From positions 310,001-374,000 of the forward strand of contig JAVTVJ010001119.1 in the NCBI GenBank assembly GCA_034509425.1: a stretch of 64,000 nucleotides of DNA, written 5' to 3'. The translations under genes and the position numbers were made by a program. The notes beneath the pieces are model-generated. The model made no database searches, was not told the DNA's origin, and saw nothing but the letters and a program-made list of their open reading frames with translations. Positions within the stretch are counted from its first letter, which is position 1. Every line of letters begins with the position of its first letter. Positions 13,201 to 25,889 of the stretch are shown here, piece after piece. Source of the stretch: Eopsaltria australis. Its lineage: Eukaryota > Chordata > Aves > Passeriformes > Petroicidae.

Positions 13201-15780
13201 TGTGTGGTCTTTAAATCTGAGAAGTTCCAATTATCATTCTCCTATCATCAATTCTTCTATCATCAGTTCTATCATTCTTCATGAGTTATGCATTTTTTTC
13301 TGGAAAAAGCTTTGCATTATTAGGAATTCAAGAAGTTAGGTTTTGCTACAGCAACATGCAGATCTCAGAACTTGAGAACAAACCCTTAGCATCACAGGCA
13401 CTTTTCTGTTGCCCCTAATGGTAATGAGAAGCATTTTCTGGGCTAGGAAATACTCTCATTATTTCATGACAGGGTCATACTAGGTCTGTATCCCCTTTTT
13501 TGATTAAAAGCTAATCACAGGTATCCTTTGATAGCGTCAAAAAATAAATATACTTTGATATTTTAGTCAATTGTAGTAGTACTGAGAAGCACTCTCTTCC
13601 TGCCTATACAAATAAAAAACCCATTTAACCCTGGGAAAACATGATTCATGCTATTTTCTTCACTGAAGGAAAAGGAGTAGGCTTTTTTGGGTACAAACTT
13701 ATTCCGTGAAACTTATCTTAGTCAACAGGAGTCAGCTCTGGCAATGAGAGAAGATGAAAGATTTTGAGAGAATATGTGAAAAAACCAGATGCTTTAACTA
13801 AATTAATAGAAACCATACTTTGTGTTTTACCCAGCCATCCCATGTGATAATCCTGACATCCAAAACTGTTGTCACAGTCCTACTCTCTCATTCTCTTGGT
13901 CTTCCACTTTACTTTGTCATCTACAGCATTCATCTGCTTGACTTCAAGGTGCCTGATGCTGTTCACTGGTTACTTGGTTTGACTTTAAAATATCATTAAA
14001 ATTGAAAAAAACATTTAGAAAGTTGGAGGACTGTTACCCAGTAAAAATTCTCAGAGCACAGTGAAAGATGTAAAGTGACTGAACTCCTGGATTTACTTTG
14101 AAGAGGTCCTGTCCCCCTCTGTCTCCCCTTGCCCACCACCAGCTGCAGCCACCCTTCCTGCTGCTGCTTCTTCTGAAGCTTTCTCATGGAGGCTCCTTTC
14201 CTTTTACAAGATTTATTGAGATGTCTTCATCTGCATCCCCCTCTAGTCCTCCCCCAGGAATAGCAGAGACCCAGGTATTGCCTGTGCCTGCCCCCTTGCT
14301 CTATCACCAGCTCAGAGCCTTTAAACCATTGATGGCAATGGTTCACCTCCATCCCTAAATCCCAGAGTTTTCTCTGCAAAGCCCCTTGTCTCAGCACTGC
14401 TTTCCTCTTGAGCCACTGGGGTTCCTCAGAATTGGAGGAGCAGCAGTGAGCAGATTCCAGCTGTGAGGACACACAGCTCTCAACCAGCAGCACCATGACC
14501 TACAGCAGAGTCCAAGAATCCAATTACCACTGAAACTTGGCAAAGTTATGCCTGAAGCATGGTGACTACAGGTCCATCCCTGTACTTACAGCACCCACCA
14601 GGTGCTTGATTCCACTGGTGATCCTATGGGCTCTCAATGAGAATTTGTATCAGAGAAGCAGCTTTTCTCAGAACAGAAATCAAGAGGCAGAAACCCTCAC
14701 TGCCTAAACAGGGCTCAAATCTGAAGAAGTGTGGGGTAGCCTATCTGCCAGTCCTCTCCTGCTGGAGCTGTGCTGCTTCCACAGGGAATGCTCTGGTTTG
14801 TAATTTGTGTTCATTCACATTGCCCCTTGCAGGCAGGGCTGTGCCTGGTGCTGTGCAGGCACAGAGAACAGCTCATCCTCGTGCAGAACATCTGCAGTGC
14901 TCAATCACCATCCTCATCTCCTGCTTCCCCAGCCTTCAACCAGAGGTTATTTTTCACCACTAACCTAAAAGGGCTCAGAAGAAAGCTCTGTCTTTGGTTT
15001 AAATAATTAACTACTTTGACCTGGATATTCTGAGGCCCCACTAATCTCAGCCCTCACAGCAGTTTCTAAAATAAACTAAAAACAACAGAATAAGATGAAA
15101 TAACATAACAATAAATTAAATTAAATAAAAGAAATTAGTCTAAGTCACCATCAGGTGTACGACCGAGCACTTCTGCCACATTCCCAGCTCCCACTTGGGA
15201 TCACTTGCTGCTTCTCCGTCCTGCTTGGTTTGTGCCCAAGGCAATGGCAACACAGCAGCTCATTGCAGCTGAGAATTCGATGCCAGGCTATTTTGGGACT
15301 GAGTGAAACTTGTCCTCCATAATTGCTTTACAATCAGTGAAGAGCTCTTTCTAGAGCAGCCTGATGTGATACAAAACACACTTTAAATATTCTGGGCTTG
15401 TGCTGTGTAAAAGGACAATGGCCTGGAGAGTGCAGGGTGTTCACCTGAGAGGCCACAAAAGCACTGTGGCTGTGACAGAAATGGACCATTTAACTAGCCC
15501 TGGGGTTGCTAACAGGAGACCAAGGAAATCCACAGGAGAACTGCAAAGTTTATGATGTCACTCTGTAGTGCTGTGTGGAGTTTTATTACAAAAATATGTG
15601 TACTTCAACAAATGAAATATCAACCCGTGGTTTTATTTGTGTTATGGAAATAAGGTGAATCTATGGTTTATTGGGGTCCTTTGTGTGTGCACGCTCTGCT
15701 CCTAGTGAGTTTAACCCCGCCTCTGATGCCTCCGATGCCTCAGTGCCCGTGCAGTGAGCGGGACAGCGGCCACACCCTGC
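10220..15780. other. Intergenic sequence, nothing established
   Basis: No recognised gene, RNA or interspersed repeat. One exon-like minus-strand segment at 12136-12268 has acceptor- and donor-like ends and an open frame, but no supporting neighbour. Confidence 0.55.
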
Positions 15781-15782
15781 GC

Positions 15783-15934
15783 TGTCATCTGACACTGGGT
15801 ACTGTCCCTTGGTGTCACTCGACACCGAGCACGTGTCCCTTGGTGTCACCTGGCACTGAGCAGGCGCCCTGTGATGTCACCTGACACCGGGTACTGTCCC
15901 TTGGTGTCACCTGACACCGAGCACGTGTCCCAGC
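15783..15934. repeat. Minisatellite, 30-31 bp unit, about five copies
   Basis: The unit begins TGTCACCTGACACCG and alternates two endings, GGGTACTGTCCCTTGG and AGCACGTGTCCCTTGG, starting at 15783, 15813, 15844, 15875 and 15905. The alternation suggests a roughly 61-bp higher-order unit. Confidence 0.92.
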
Positions 15935-15999
15935 ACCTTTGCACCCCTGCTCTCCATGGGGGCATCACCGAGCACTGGGTGCAGATTGTTATAAACGGA

Positions 16000-16490
16000 G
16001 TTTAGTTTTCATAATTTGGTGTGTTTGATAATGTATTGAAAGTTGTTAATTGTAAGGTTGTTAATTGTGAGAAGCTTGTTAATTGTAAGTTACAGGAGTT
16101 GCAGGAGTTAAGCTACACGTATTGCTGTGCACAGGTATTGCTGTGTATGGGATGCCCAGCCTCTGGGGATGAGGGGGTTTGTAGGGAGAGCAAAAATAGC
16201 TGAGTTATGTAGAAGTTTCCCGAAAAAGAAAACATTGATGTCAGAAGAATCACCAATGAGAGAGCTGCTGGATGCCGCCAAAATGGGCTGAATGAACCAA
16301 GTAAATGAAGGGACCGGGTATAAAAGATCTCCAGAGACCCCGAGGGTCCTCCTAGGAAGGCTCATGGACTTGTAGGAGTACCCCAGCTTCACCTGCGAGT
16401 TGGTTTACGGTCATTCCTTGGACTCTGCCTTTTGCTGTTTTAATTAGTTCTCATCTCATTAATAAATCTGTTACTTCGCAAATAAACGGA
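16000..16490 (+). mobile_element. LTR-like element (possible solo LTR of an endogenous retrovirus)
   Basis: The order of signals resembles a retroviral LTR: a repeated U3-like stretch (three copies of TTGTTAATTGT at 16043-16090), a TATA box TATAAAAG at 16319-16326, and AATAAA at 16461-16466, about 140 nt downstream. The nine bases ATAAACGGA occur just outside both ends (15991-15999 and 16482-16490), possibly marking a duplication. Canonical TG...CA ends are not clear, and no internal viral genes are present. Confidence 0.5.
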
Positions 16491-16499
16491 CCCTCTTTG

Positions 16500-19190
16500 C
16501 AGGTCATTTATTTCAACATGCACAGAGTTAGAGAAGCTGTGGGGAGGGTGGGCTCCGGGTGTGTTTGTCCCCAGACACCCAATCAGACACATCCCCTCTG
16601 CTCAGTGACAATTGCTGGTGATCACTGGGATGAGCACCACGTCCCCTGCACACTGTGGGACACCAGCTCTTGGTGGCCTTTGCCAAGGCTGAGGGGTGCA
16701 AGGCCAAGTGAGGAGCTCCCCCCCAGCCCTGACCTTGTGCATGTCCATTCTGTGAGGACACAAGGCAGCACCAGCCACACCTCCAGGGTTTTAATGTCAT
16801 TCAGCAAATCTCACTTGCATGTTGCTTCTGGCTGCTTCAGTGCTTGAGAGGATGGAAAAAAAATAACAACCCAACACCCACAAGTTAGATGATAGCAGCC
16901 AACATGATATTTTTCTTACCCCCACAGATAACCTGAGGAATCTAGCAGGAGAAAAACCAAAAGTCCCTTCTGTTTCCAACTACAGCAGTCCACCCAATCC
17001 CTCAGGACTCACAACAAAAAGCCATTTTTCTGTCTTCAGGAATTTCTACTCAGAAGCCTGTTCTCCTGGGGAGACACCACAGCAGCACTCAGACAGGGCT
17101 GAGCGGATTTTTAGGGTCCCTTTACTTTGCCACGAGCTGAGCAGTGACCAGGACACCAAGTGGGGACACCAAATCTCCCAAACCCTTTCCCGACAGAGGC
17201 TGACACTGGTGTCACTGCTGTGGCCCCACACAGACAGTAGGGCTCTTTCCACTGCTCCTGGGGCTCACACAGAGCCTCTGTTTGCATTAAGTTTTAATTA
17301 AAAATGAGCCTGTATGTCCCTGTGCAGACCTTCCCCTAGTCGGAGGGAACACTGCCGGGAGCTGCAGCTGCTGCCACGTGGGGCTGTCCTCCCGTGGTGG
17401 GGCAGGAGTGAAGAGCTCTGCTCAGATCCTCCCCCAGACATTTTGCCACTTTTTCTTTTTTTCTTTTTTTTTTTTTTTTTTTTACCCAGCAGTGCATAAA
17501 CTCAGAACCTGAGCACAGTGACTGGGCTCCTGCCCCCAGTACAGCAGGGATAAGGAATGCAACACAGCTACAACACACTGGCTCTCAGCCTCATCTCAGC
17601 AGCTCAAAAGACATTTCCCATAGACCTTTTCAGTTTTGCAAGGAGGTTTCCGGGCAATTAAATAATCAGTGAGCTTTGGTTGGTGTTAAGGTACAATACT
17701 CAGCCCAGGAGGTGAAACGGAGTCAGACTGGATATTTTGGAGGACAGCAGGAATCAGCTCTATCTGACCCCGCATATTAGAAAAACAAGGCTCTGGAACA
17801 GACTGATGCTTTTGGTTGACTTAATTAGTTTATACACTGAAACTATGAATAAAGGGGTTGTGCAGTGCTTTGGCTTCAGTAGTAACCCCGCAGCCATGAC
17901 AACAGCGAAGCAATGCTGATCACCATGACAAAGAGCCAGGGCTGCAGCCACAGAGAGGCAGTTCCAACCCATCAGGCATCGGGGTGAAGGAAAAACCCAC
18001 CCTGGAAAACAAACCCACCCTGGACAACAAACCCACTCTGAAAGACAAAACAAACCCACCCCACTGCTGCTGTACTCCAGTCCTCTGCAAAAATCAGTGT
18101 TTGGGAACAGGTTTGGGCAGCTCACACATGTCCATGTCATTTCATGAACTGCTGGTAACAGCAATATCTTGTGAAGCCAGGAGGTAACACACAGGTTTCT
18201 TAAAAAACAGAGATTTGAGTAGTTACAGGCCGGTAACAGAGTGCTGCATCCCTGCCTGCCCCCAGCTCCCAGCCTGGCCTGGCACAGGGGAATTCTCCAG
18301 GCTCCAGCCCACATCTTGAGGATTTTGTCCCAGATCTGATTTAAAAGGGCAATAAAAATTCCATGTTTGGTCCCAGCCCTTCCCTCTGGCTCATGAGAGA
18401 CAGGCCCAGCAGTGAGCTGGCAGGCACAGGGATGACGATCCCAGGGTGCTCAGACGTGCACCCTCTCCAGAGCCCAGAGCACCTTTCCTACCCCCATGGA
18501 GCAGCCCCAGCTCCCAGAGCCCCTTCCCACAGGGTGGGCACAGCCCCTTGGGGTGCTCCAGCTTTGCAGAACAGGGAGTGGAGGAAAGAAAAGAAGGGGG
18601 GCTTTGCTTTTTCATCTGGAAAACATCTCAGGCTGTCCCCTCACTGGGGTCCAGCAGGGACCCCCTGGCTATCTGAACCCCCCCACCCCTCACCCATCAC
18701 TGGCCAGCACATCCCCACCTGCCCTGCACAAGGGCCAGCACTCCTGGGGACACTGCATTTGTCACCACAGCCTAAGCTCCTGGTACTGAGCACAGGCAAA
18801 ACTTTACCCAGAGAGATTAAATAAAGAAAATAAACAGTGCTGTGAGAAAGAGGTGGAACTGAGGCATGTTCCCAGCAGGACCAACCTCTCACATGTGTGA
18901 ATGCAGGTGAAGCCTCCAGGGAAAGGAGGGAACTCAGAGCATCTCAGAGCTGATTAAAAGGCGATGGAGAGCCAAGGCTAGCTTCGAGAGGGTCCCACCC
19001 CTCTGGGACAGGGGCACAGCCTCACTCTGGTCACAGGGAACCTGCCCACAGTGTCAGCTCCAGCTGAAGGGCAGCATCTGGGTTTGCTTTGCAGCAATTG
19101 CATTTTCCCATGGAGGAACCATCCAAGCAGGAGATTTCTGAACAATTTTCCTCATCTGCTTTTGTAATAAGAGGTGGTAGAAAACAGTGA
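16500..19190. other. Intergenic sequence with simple repeats
   Basis: No gene is recognised. A poly(T) run lies at 17464-17483. At 17991-18062 there is a short tandem repeat of an AACAAACCCACCCTGGA-like unit. The remaining open frames are short and GC-driven. Confidence 0.6.
17991..18062. repeat. Short tandem repeat, ~17-18 bp unit
   Basis: Three to four imperfect copies of AACAAACCCACCCTGGA, degrading toward the 3' side. Confidence 0.75.
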
Positions 19191-19196
19191 GGAATA

Positions 19197-19305
19197 ATCA
19201 CACAATCACAGAATGGTTTGGGCTGGAAGTGACCTTAAAGCTCTTCCAATTCCCACTCCCTGCCATGACCTGGGACATCTTCCAGTAGGTGGAAGGAAAT
19301 AGAAG
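19197..19305 (-). mobile_element. CR1 LINE fragment (3' end)
   Basis: The landmarks ATCACAGAATGGTTTGGGCT, GGAAGTGACCTTAAAGCTCT and CCCTGCCATGACCTGGGACA are the reverse complement of CR1. It is short and diverged. Confidence 0.82.
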
Positions 19306-20345
19306 GAAAAGGACAAATAAAAGTCTCCAGCTGCTGAACTCTACGGGATGCACGTCCTTTTACTTATCTTTGCTCATCAGTAAACAAATATTTTTCCTTC
19401 TGCACTGCTAATTGCCAGCTTCTTCATATCATCTCTCAGTGTTGAATAAATATAGAATAAGTACAGAAATATGCTCCTAGAATCCTCCTGCAAAAGCCAA
19501 TGGGACCCTGCCAGCAATTTTCAGTGTTCATCACTTCATACGTGTGAGAGCAAACCCACAGGGAGAGTGTTGGGAGGAGAGTGTCTTCTTCCAGTGGCTT
19601 CTCCCATCCCTGCACCCCCAGCCAGGGCTGGGATAGAGAAGGTTCATTCTGCCACCAATAGGCAGCACAGCAATGCAAAGCTACACTGACGTTGATTTAT
19701 GTGATTTAAAAAATAAAACAATGCATGCTCTGATTTAACAAGGATAACAAACACAGGTTACCTTTCAAAGTGCCCCCAAACAAAATGTTTAGGGCTGTAA
19801 AGCCCTGTGGAGTCCCCATGCCATCCCTCTCCCAGAGCACACACACCTCCGAGTCCAGCAGCTCACGTGCCATCAGCAAATACTGGAAAATGATGTTGCT
19901 ATGTTTGACATCTTTACCTGGCTCTGCATTTCGTGACTGTGTTACAAGCCCCTGGAATCCTTGTTAAACATCCAGCAGCCTCAAACATCCCCACATGCCC
20001 CCAAGTGTCACATCAGTCTCTCACCAAATTTATTCCTTCTTTTATTTCCCAGATATTCTCTTGCTCAGACCACTAAAGCACTGAGAAACTGCACAGAAAA
20101 GAAACCATTGAAACATTCTAGAAAGTCTTACAGAAACTGCACAAATCCAGAGGGAATTTGAAACCTTTCCAATCATTCCCGCCCCTCAAAATCAGCAGCC
20201 ACCCAAACGCTTCACTGCTTCAGCAGCCCCTGAAGTCACAGGGAACTCAGCTGTGCTTCCAACATTTGCAGGAATTTCTTTCCATTGCCATGAACCCCCA
20301 GCACTCACATCCCTGCTTCTCCAGCTGGGATGGAACACTGGGACC

Positions 20346-20625
20346 ACAGAATCCCAGAATGGTTTGGGTTGAAAGGGACTGTATAAGCCATCCTTTTCCA
20401 GCTCCCTGCCATGGCAGGGACACCTTCTACTGTCCCAGGTGGCTCCAAGCCCCAATGTCCAGCCTGGCCTTGGGCACTGCCAGGGATCCAGGGGCAGCCA
20501 CAGCTTCTCTGGGCACCCTGTACCAGGGCCTCCCCACCCTCACGGGGAACAACTTCTTCTTAGTATCTAATCTAAATTTCTTCTTTTTTAGTTTAAACCT
20601 GTCTTCCCCTCACAGAATCATGGGA
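20346..20625 (-). mobile_element. CR1 LINE fragment, about 280 bp
   Basis: CCCAGAATGGTTTGGGTTGA, GCCATGGCAGGGACACCTTC, CTCCAAGCCCCAATGTCCAG, and CTAATCTAAATTTCTTC followed by AGTTTAAACCTGTCTTCCCC match the avian CR1 3' part closely. No coding sequence is included. Confidence 0.92.
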
Positions 20626-22369
20626 TGAATTAGAGGATCCCATTCCGTGGTTCATCCCAGAGGAGTTCAGGGACCTGGAGCAGCTCCAGCACACACAGGA
20701 GTACCCTCCAAGGTGGAGCAGCCCTTCAGAGGAGAGATTATCCTGAGCCAGGGTTTGCTGCAGCTTCCACTCCTGAGCTTCAATCCTGACACTAATCCTT
20801 ATTCTTAATCTGAATACTTTATTTTTAATCCCTGTGACTGTGGAGGAGCTCAGGGGTCTGTAGGAGCAGTGAAGAGATTCAGAACAACTGATGAAGGAAG
20901 TCCTGAACCCCAGGAGACCCTGCAAGGGATTTCCATGGAAAAAAACATCTTTTTAAATTTGGGAATAAAAATCTGGGATGATGGCACAGTGCTTGTTCCT
21001 GTGATCACTGGAGTAGTGGCTCATCCCTGGAGAAGCACCTCAGGGTCCCTCCACCCAGAAGGAGCTGCATTCCCAGCCACGGAAAAGAGAACAGCCAAAA
21101 GAGAAACAGGAAGGTGTCCTACTCACCTGGATCCCTCTTCTCCCTCCCACTAGGGAAGGACAGAGGTCTGGTCCCTCCTGTGAGCAGGGCAGACCAAGGC
21201 CAGCAATGATTTACCACTTAACTGGCCCCTGCTGTGCAGATGATCCATCCCATTTCCTCAGAAGAGGACAGGGCAGGAGGCCCCCCAGAGAAGCAGAAAA
21301 TTAACATAAATATGTATATTTTGGCCCTGGGGCTTCAAAACTCTGAATTAACTGAGTGTTTGAATGGTTCTGGAGCTCTACATGTGCTGCCACCTGCGCT
21401 CTCCTCACCCCCAGTGGACAGGAGGGGCCGAGGTGGAAAGGAAATAGGGAACAACAGCATCAAAATAAGATTTATTATTTAGAACCAAAAGTTGGAAGAG
21501 ACAGACATGGCAGATAACAACAGAAAAGAACGCCAGGCTGCAGCTGGGAGGGAGGGTGGTACCGAGAGGCTGCTGGGCAGGTCCTGTGGCTCTAGTATCA
21601 AAAACAAGAGTGAGAGGGTGAGAACAGCCTGGCCAGGGGATGCAGGAGGAGCAGGGGGGGCCCTGGGTACAGAGACTTTGGGGCCCTGATGTAACAGCAG
21701 GAGCGGCATTTTCCCACTCTTTAGGACAGTGCTAACCCAGCTTGCTGAAAACCAGGTGAGTCGTCCTTGGATAAATGATTGCTTGTGAGATTATTGCTAC
21801 GAACTACTCTGTCCATCCCCTCAGTGCAGGGGACAGCTGAAACCCACTGCCAGCAAACCCAGAGAAAGAAACCCCCACTGCATCAGCTTAGATCATTGAA
21901 GGCACTTTAGAGTCTTAAAGATGGCTCCAATTACCCACTCATCTGTGGAAGGATTTCAGTCTTACATTTAAAATCAGCAGTGACTCGAGACTGTACTTAA
22001 GTCTGGCAAGAAAACGTGGCCAGTCTATGAGAAAAAGAGAGAGGCAAAAAAGGAAGTGACAAGCAGACTCATTCTCCAGTGCAGGATCTGGAGGGTTTTT
22101 ACTTGGTTTAAGTGGATTTAAAATAGAATCCCATCTTTAAAAAAGAATGTGAGAAATTTAAATGGAACTGGAACTTATCTTTCTTGTATGTGTGCCTAGT
22201 TTATCACTTGGAAAATTGCTTAAATGACAATTAACTGTGTGAAACAAAAAGCATTTGAAGGAGTGCCTCCTCCTCTTTCTCCTTCCTCCCTTTCCTCCAT
22301 CTGCTGCTTACGGAAACCTGGCTCACAACAGAAGGGAACAATTTGGAACAAAATCCTTTTCCCCCAAAA
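20626..22369. other. Intergenic sequence, nothing recognised
   Basis: No gene or named repeat. A purine-rich stretch with several poly(A)-signal-like AT motifs precedes the terminal-exon-like piece on the minus strand. Confidence 0.55.
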
Positions 22370-22603
22370 TAATTCTCCTTTATTTTTTATTGCATAACAT
22401 TTTTGTATTTCCAACTATAAATAAAAAAATGATTAGAAAGAAGTTACAAAATAGCATTGAATGGACCAGAACGGCACAGAATTCCTCACACACAATAAAT
22501 CATTTCCCATCTTCCTCTTCCTCCTCCTTGGCCGTGGCGGGGCCTTGCACTTGGCACCGTAGCTGTGGGGGCCATGTGTCACTCGCTGATGGTCTCATTT
22601 TCA
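22370..22603 (-). CDS. Terminal-exon-like segment with poly(A) signal (unproven; possibly an alternative WNK2 last exon)
   Basis: On the minus strand a strong acceptor (TTTTTTCTTTTAG) is followed by ATTCTGAAAATGAGACC. In one phase this reads (x)SENETISE then stop. In phase 0 it reads 35 residues ending EEEEEDGK then stop. About 200 nt further on there is AATAAA (two overlapping copies near 22379-22392), preceded by a UTR-like AT-rich stretch. The short acidic end in the first phase recalls the acidic C-terminus of the longest human WNK2 form, from memory. I could not find the upstream exon that would join it. Confidence 0.35.
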
Positions 22604-22619
22604 GAATCTAAAAGAAAAA

Positions 22620-25600
22620 AATCCATAGATGGATTTCACATCGAGGAAAACCCAAAGCAAACCCAACAGGGCCACATGAGCTGGTGGAGCCCAGGTGTGC
22701 GGGAGGGAGGTGCTGCTGCCAGAGCGCTCCCGGTGCCACATGGAAGCAGGAGCAGAGAGGGGTGACTGTGCTGGGAGCTCAGGTGTGAACCATTCATTGC
22801 TGGTGGGGGCAGAGCCTCAGCACCTGGCAGGGCCCTTAGCCCAGAGTTCTGATTCCCATGGGGAAGAGCCAGGCTCCCAGGAGGCAGGGATGCACAGAGC
22901 CAGCAGGGACAGCCAGGTTTGGCTGGGTTTGTTGGAGCAGGGGAGGTGGATGTGACACCGTGTGCAGTGTCAGGGGGTGTGGGGCTGCCAGGGCAGGGCA
23001 TGGCACCATCTCCCCACACCTGCAGGCTTGGCTGCTCTGTCTGACAGAAACGAGCCAAGCCTCCATCCCAGCAACACAGAGAGGTTTGGGCTGGAAGAGA
23101 CCTCCCTGCAACTGGGCCACAGCATGGCCCCCACCAGGCAGGGATAGGATCCATCCTCCTGCCATGGGAGCATGGCATGGGGAAGGGGCTGGGACAGACA
23201 CAGAGAGCACAGCAAGGACAGGACCAGGATAAAAGGCAAGGGGAGAGCAGCACAGCACTGAGGCAGCAGCAGCAGCAGCACAGGGTGTCACCTCTGTCCT
23301 CCACATGCACTGGCTGTGCTGGGGACATGCTGGCAGGACATGCACCCCAGACAGGCTCCAGACAGACGGGAGCACAGGAGGGGCAGCCGCAGAGGGTGTG
23401 GGAGCACAGGCTTTGGGATGGGCTCAGAGCACATGTAGGGAGTTCCTGGAGCAGCAGGGGAGGGGGGGACACTGGGGACAGCTCACGGTGGGGACACTGC
23501 TGGGATCTAGCACAGCTCCTGCTGGGTCTCTGTAGTTTGGGCTTTGCGTTTGTAAAACACAACCCCAACTTTCTCCCTCCTGTATTCCCTGCTCTGCGTG
23601 TTCAGGGAATACAGGAGCTTCTGATCAACATCAGTTCTGAAGACCTGCCTGGATCCACCCCAACACCTGCTCACTGTGGATAACCAGCATTTGGCATCCA
23701 GGAAAACAGGATAAAATTAACTATCTCCAGGTAACCGAGAAAAAACATCTGGCAGCAGTGGGTCAGCCACAACACCCACAGCAGAGCCAGCTCCCCAGGC
23801 ACGTGGCTGCTCAAACAAACCCCCACAGGTGCTCAGCCACAGGCAACCTCCTCACTTCTTACTCCAGTCAGCCTACAACGTGCTCAACATTCACCCTGCT
23901 TTCATCCCGTTGCACAAAGAAATTCATCCAAGTGCTTCTTGCTCACCAGATTTGGAAAAACCAGGAGCTTCTTACAAGAATTTCATTGTTATAACAGATA
24001 CTTTATCAAATCACAGGGCATTGTCTATGAACAGCTTCTCCACAGTGACCAAGGGAGCCCTAAAGCTTCCTGAGGCTTTGTGTGCCAGACTGAAGGCTCC
24101 ACCCATGCCCAAGCTCCTCGTGAGAAAGTTATTTCGAGGGAGAAGTTTGATAATCAAATATAGATCCAAGCATATGCAGCAACAGCTTGGATAGCACACA
24201 ACTACCCCTGAGATGGGAGAGAGAGGATCACACCATTCCCAACAGCAGCCACCTCCTGGTCCAAGCCTGACTTCCCACTGAGCCAGGTGTAAGAGATCTC
24301 TGTGCTGACAACCAACGTCAGCAGGGCAGCACATCCAGACCCCTCTGAGCAACAAATTCCTTCATAAAGCAGAATTTGTAGCCTGACAGCTCCTAAAACC
24401 CATCTCATTACTTGTGGAGCACTTGTGGAGCTTGGCTGCATTAATGAAAGCAGCAGCACAGTCAGGGCTGGAGCATCCCTGTCCTGCTGATCCACAGGGA
24501 TCCCTCCACAGCCAGAAATGCTGCCCCTGCCAAAAGGCACCAACACATGTGAGTCACAGCACAGTTCCCATCATATCAACAACCTGCTTCATTTCTGGGG
24601 TGTACAGACAGGAAAATGACTGTCAGGGATAAGATAATGACAGAGATCAGCACATCAGACAACTCCACTGAAGCTGGGTCTGCTCAAGCACCAGCCAGGC
24701 ACTGCCCAACACCAGAATCACTGAGCTGCTCCTCAAGGACTCAGTCCATGATAAACCACAGCCAGAAATAACACACAATCATGGCTTTACTGTTTTATAA
24801 ATTCAATCCCACATCAGACATTCGTCCACCCGTGATAATGAGACCCTGTGAGCTCCCTGTTTGACACTCTGCAGGGACCGTGCCCACACTGCCCCACAGG
24901 GAGCACCCGTAATCGGGGCAGAGGAGGGCAGACAAAGAACTGAGAGGGCAAGGAAACCTTACTGTACATTACACAGTCAGAAACTGTCTCATGGGTGGCT
25001 GTCTCTGAGCCAATACTCAACAGAATCCATGGAAAACGGGGAGAATTCACTGGCAGCAAGGCAGGAAACAAAGCAAGGTTTGGCCACAATAGCTGATACC
25101 TGATGAGCGACATCAATCTCAGCCCAAAAGCCTTGAACCTTTTCCTTCACTGCAGCGGGGGTGGTGAGGAGAGTGGGGATGACAGGGAAAGCAATACTGA
25201 CATCACATCAATTTCAGGGGGGAGACTTCTGGTTACTACTCTCCAAAGCCAATGTCCAAGGTACATGTGAGGACAGAGGTTTTTCTTACTCAAACACACA
25301 CAAACTGAACAAAACCAACATGGACGCACAAAACATCCACAGGGCTTCTCTGGAAAAATTCTGACTGTTCCCAGACCTGACAGTAATGCACTGGCATCAT
25401 GAAAAATGTTTGAAGGGAAAGAGCTACCATTGGCAAAGCCAAGTTAAACTAATGATTCAAAGTATTAGTGATTTCCTTCCACAAACACCAAACAGCAGAA
25501 CCTGCCCCTGGAGGAAGGAGCTCATTTCAGGAATCCTGTCCCTTACCCTGCTCCCAGCACAAGAATCTCTGTAGGAGCACAGGGACTGCCACGTCTTCAC

Positions 25601-25700
25601 CCATTCAGTCTGACCTTGGATCCCAGCTCATGCCAAGGATTTCAGAGAAAAGTAGAAGGCAAGAACGGAGCAGTGTGGAGACAGGTGTGGAGTAATGGTT
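22620..25700. other. Intergenic GC-richer stretch, no gene established
   Basis: Long open frames on both strands (for example 22636-23568 on minus) reflect low stop density in GC-rich DNA and have no family resemblance. A CAG run lies at 23263-23281 and a perfect 15-bp hairpin at 23577-23617. A weak CR1-like trace is at about 23071-23170. Confidence 0.55.
23577..23617. repeat. Perfect 15-bp hairpin with 11-nt loop
   Basis: The arms CTCCTGTATTCCCTG (23577-23591) and CAGGGAATACAGGAG (23603-23617) are exact reverse complements. No following T-run or other context shows a role. Confidence 0.9.
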
Positions 25701-25706
25701 AAGTAA

Positions 25707-25885
25707 TCACAGAGTCCCAGAATGGTTTCGGTTGGAGGGACCCTAAAAATCCCATCCCATCCCACCCCTGCCATGAGCAGGGACACCTTCCACTATCCCA
25801 GGCTGCTCCAAGCCCTATTCAGCCTGGCCTTGGACTCTGCCAGGGATCCAGGGGTAGCCACAGCTTCCCTGGGCAACGTTCCCTC
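25707..25885 (-). mobile_element. CR1 LINE fragment (3' end)
   Basis: TCCCAGAATGGTTTCGGTTG, CCCTGCCATGAGCAGGGACA, CAGCCTGGCCTTGGACTCTG and CAGCTTCCCTGGGCAACGTT follow the CR1 3' end in reverse complement. Confidence 0.9.
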
Positions 25886-25889
25886 TTTA

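Noticed and set aside
20158..20628. 156-codon plus-strand frame
   Set aside because: Most of it is a translation of an antisense CR1 fragment.
22636..23568. 310-codon open frame on the minus strand
   Set aside because: It is Cys/Pro/Ser-rich with no domain, signal or family resemblance. Open frames exist on several strands and phases here because of base composition.
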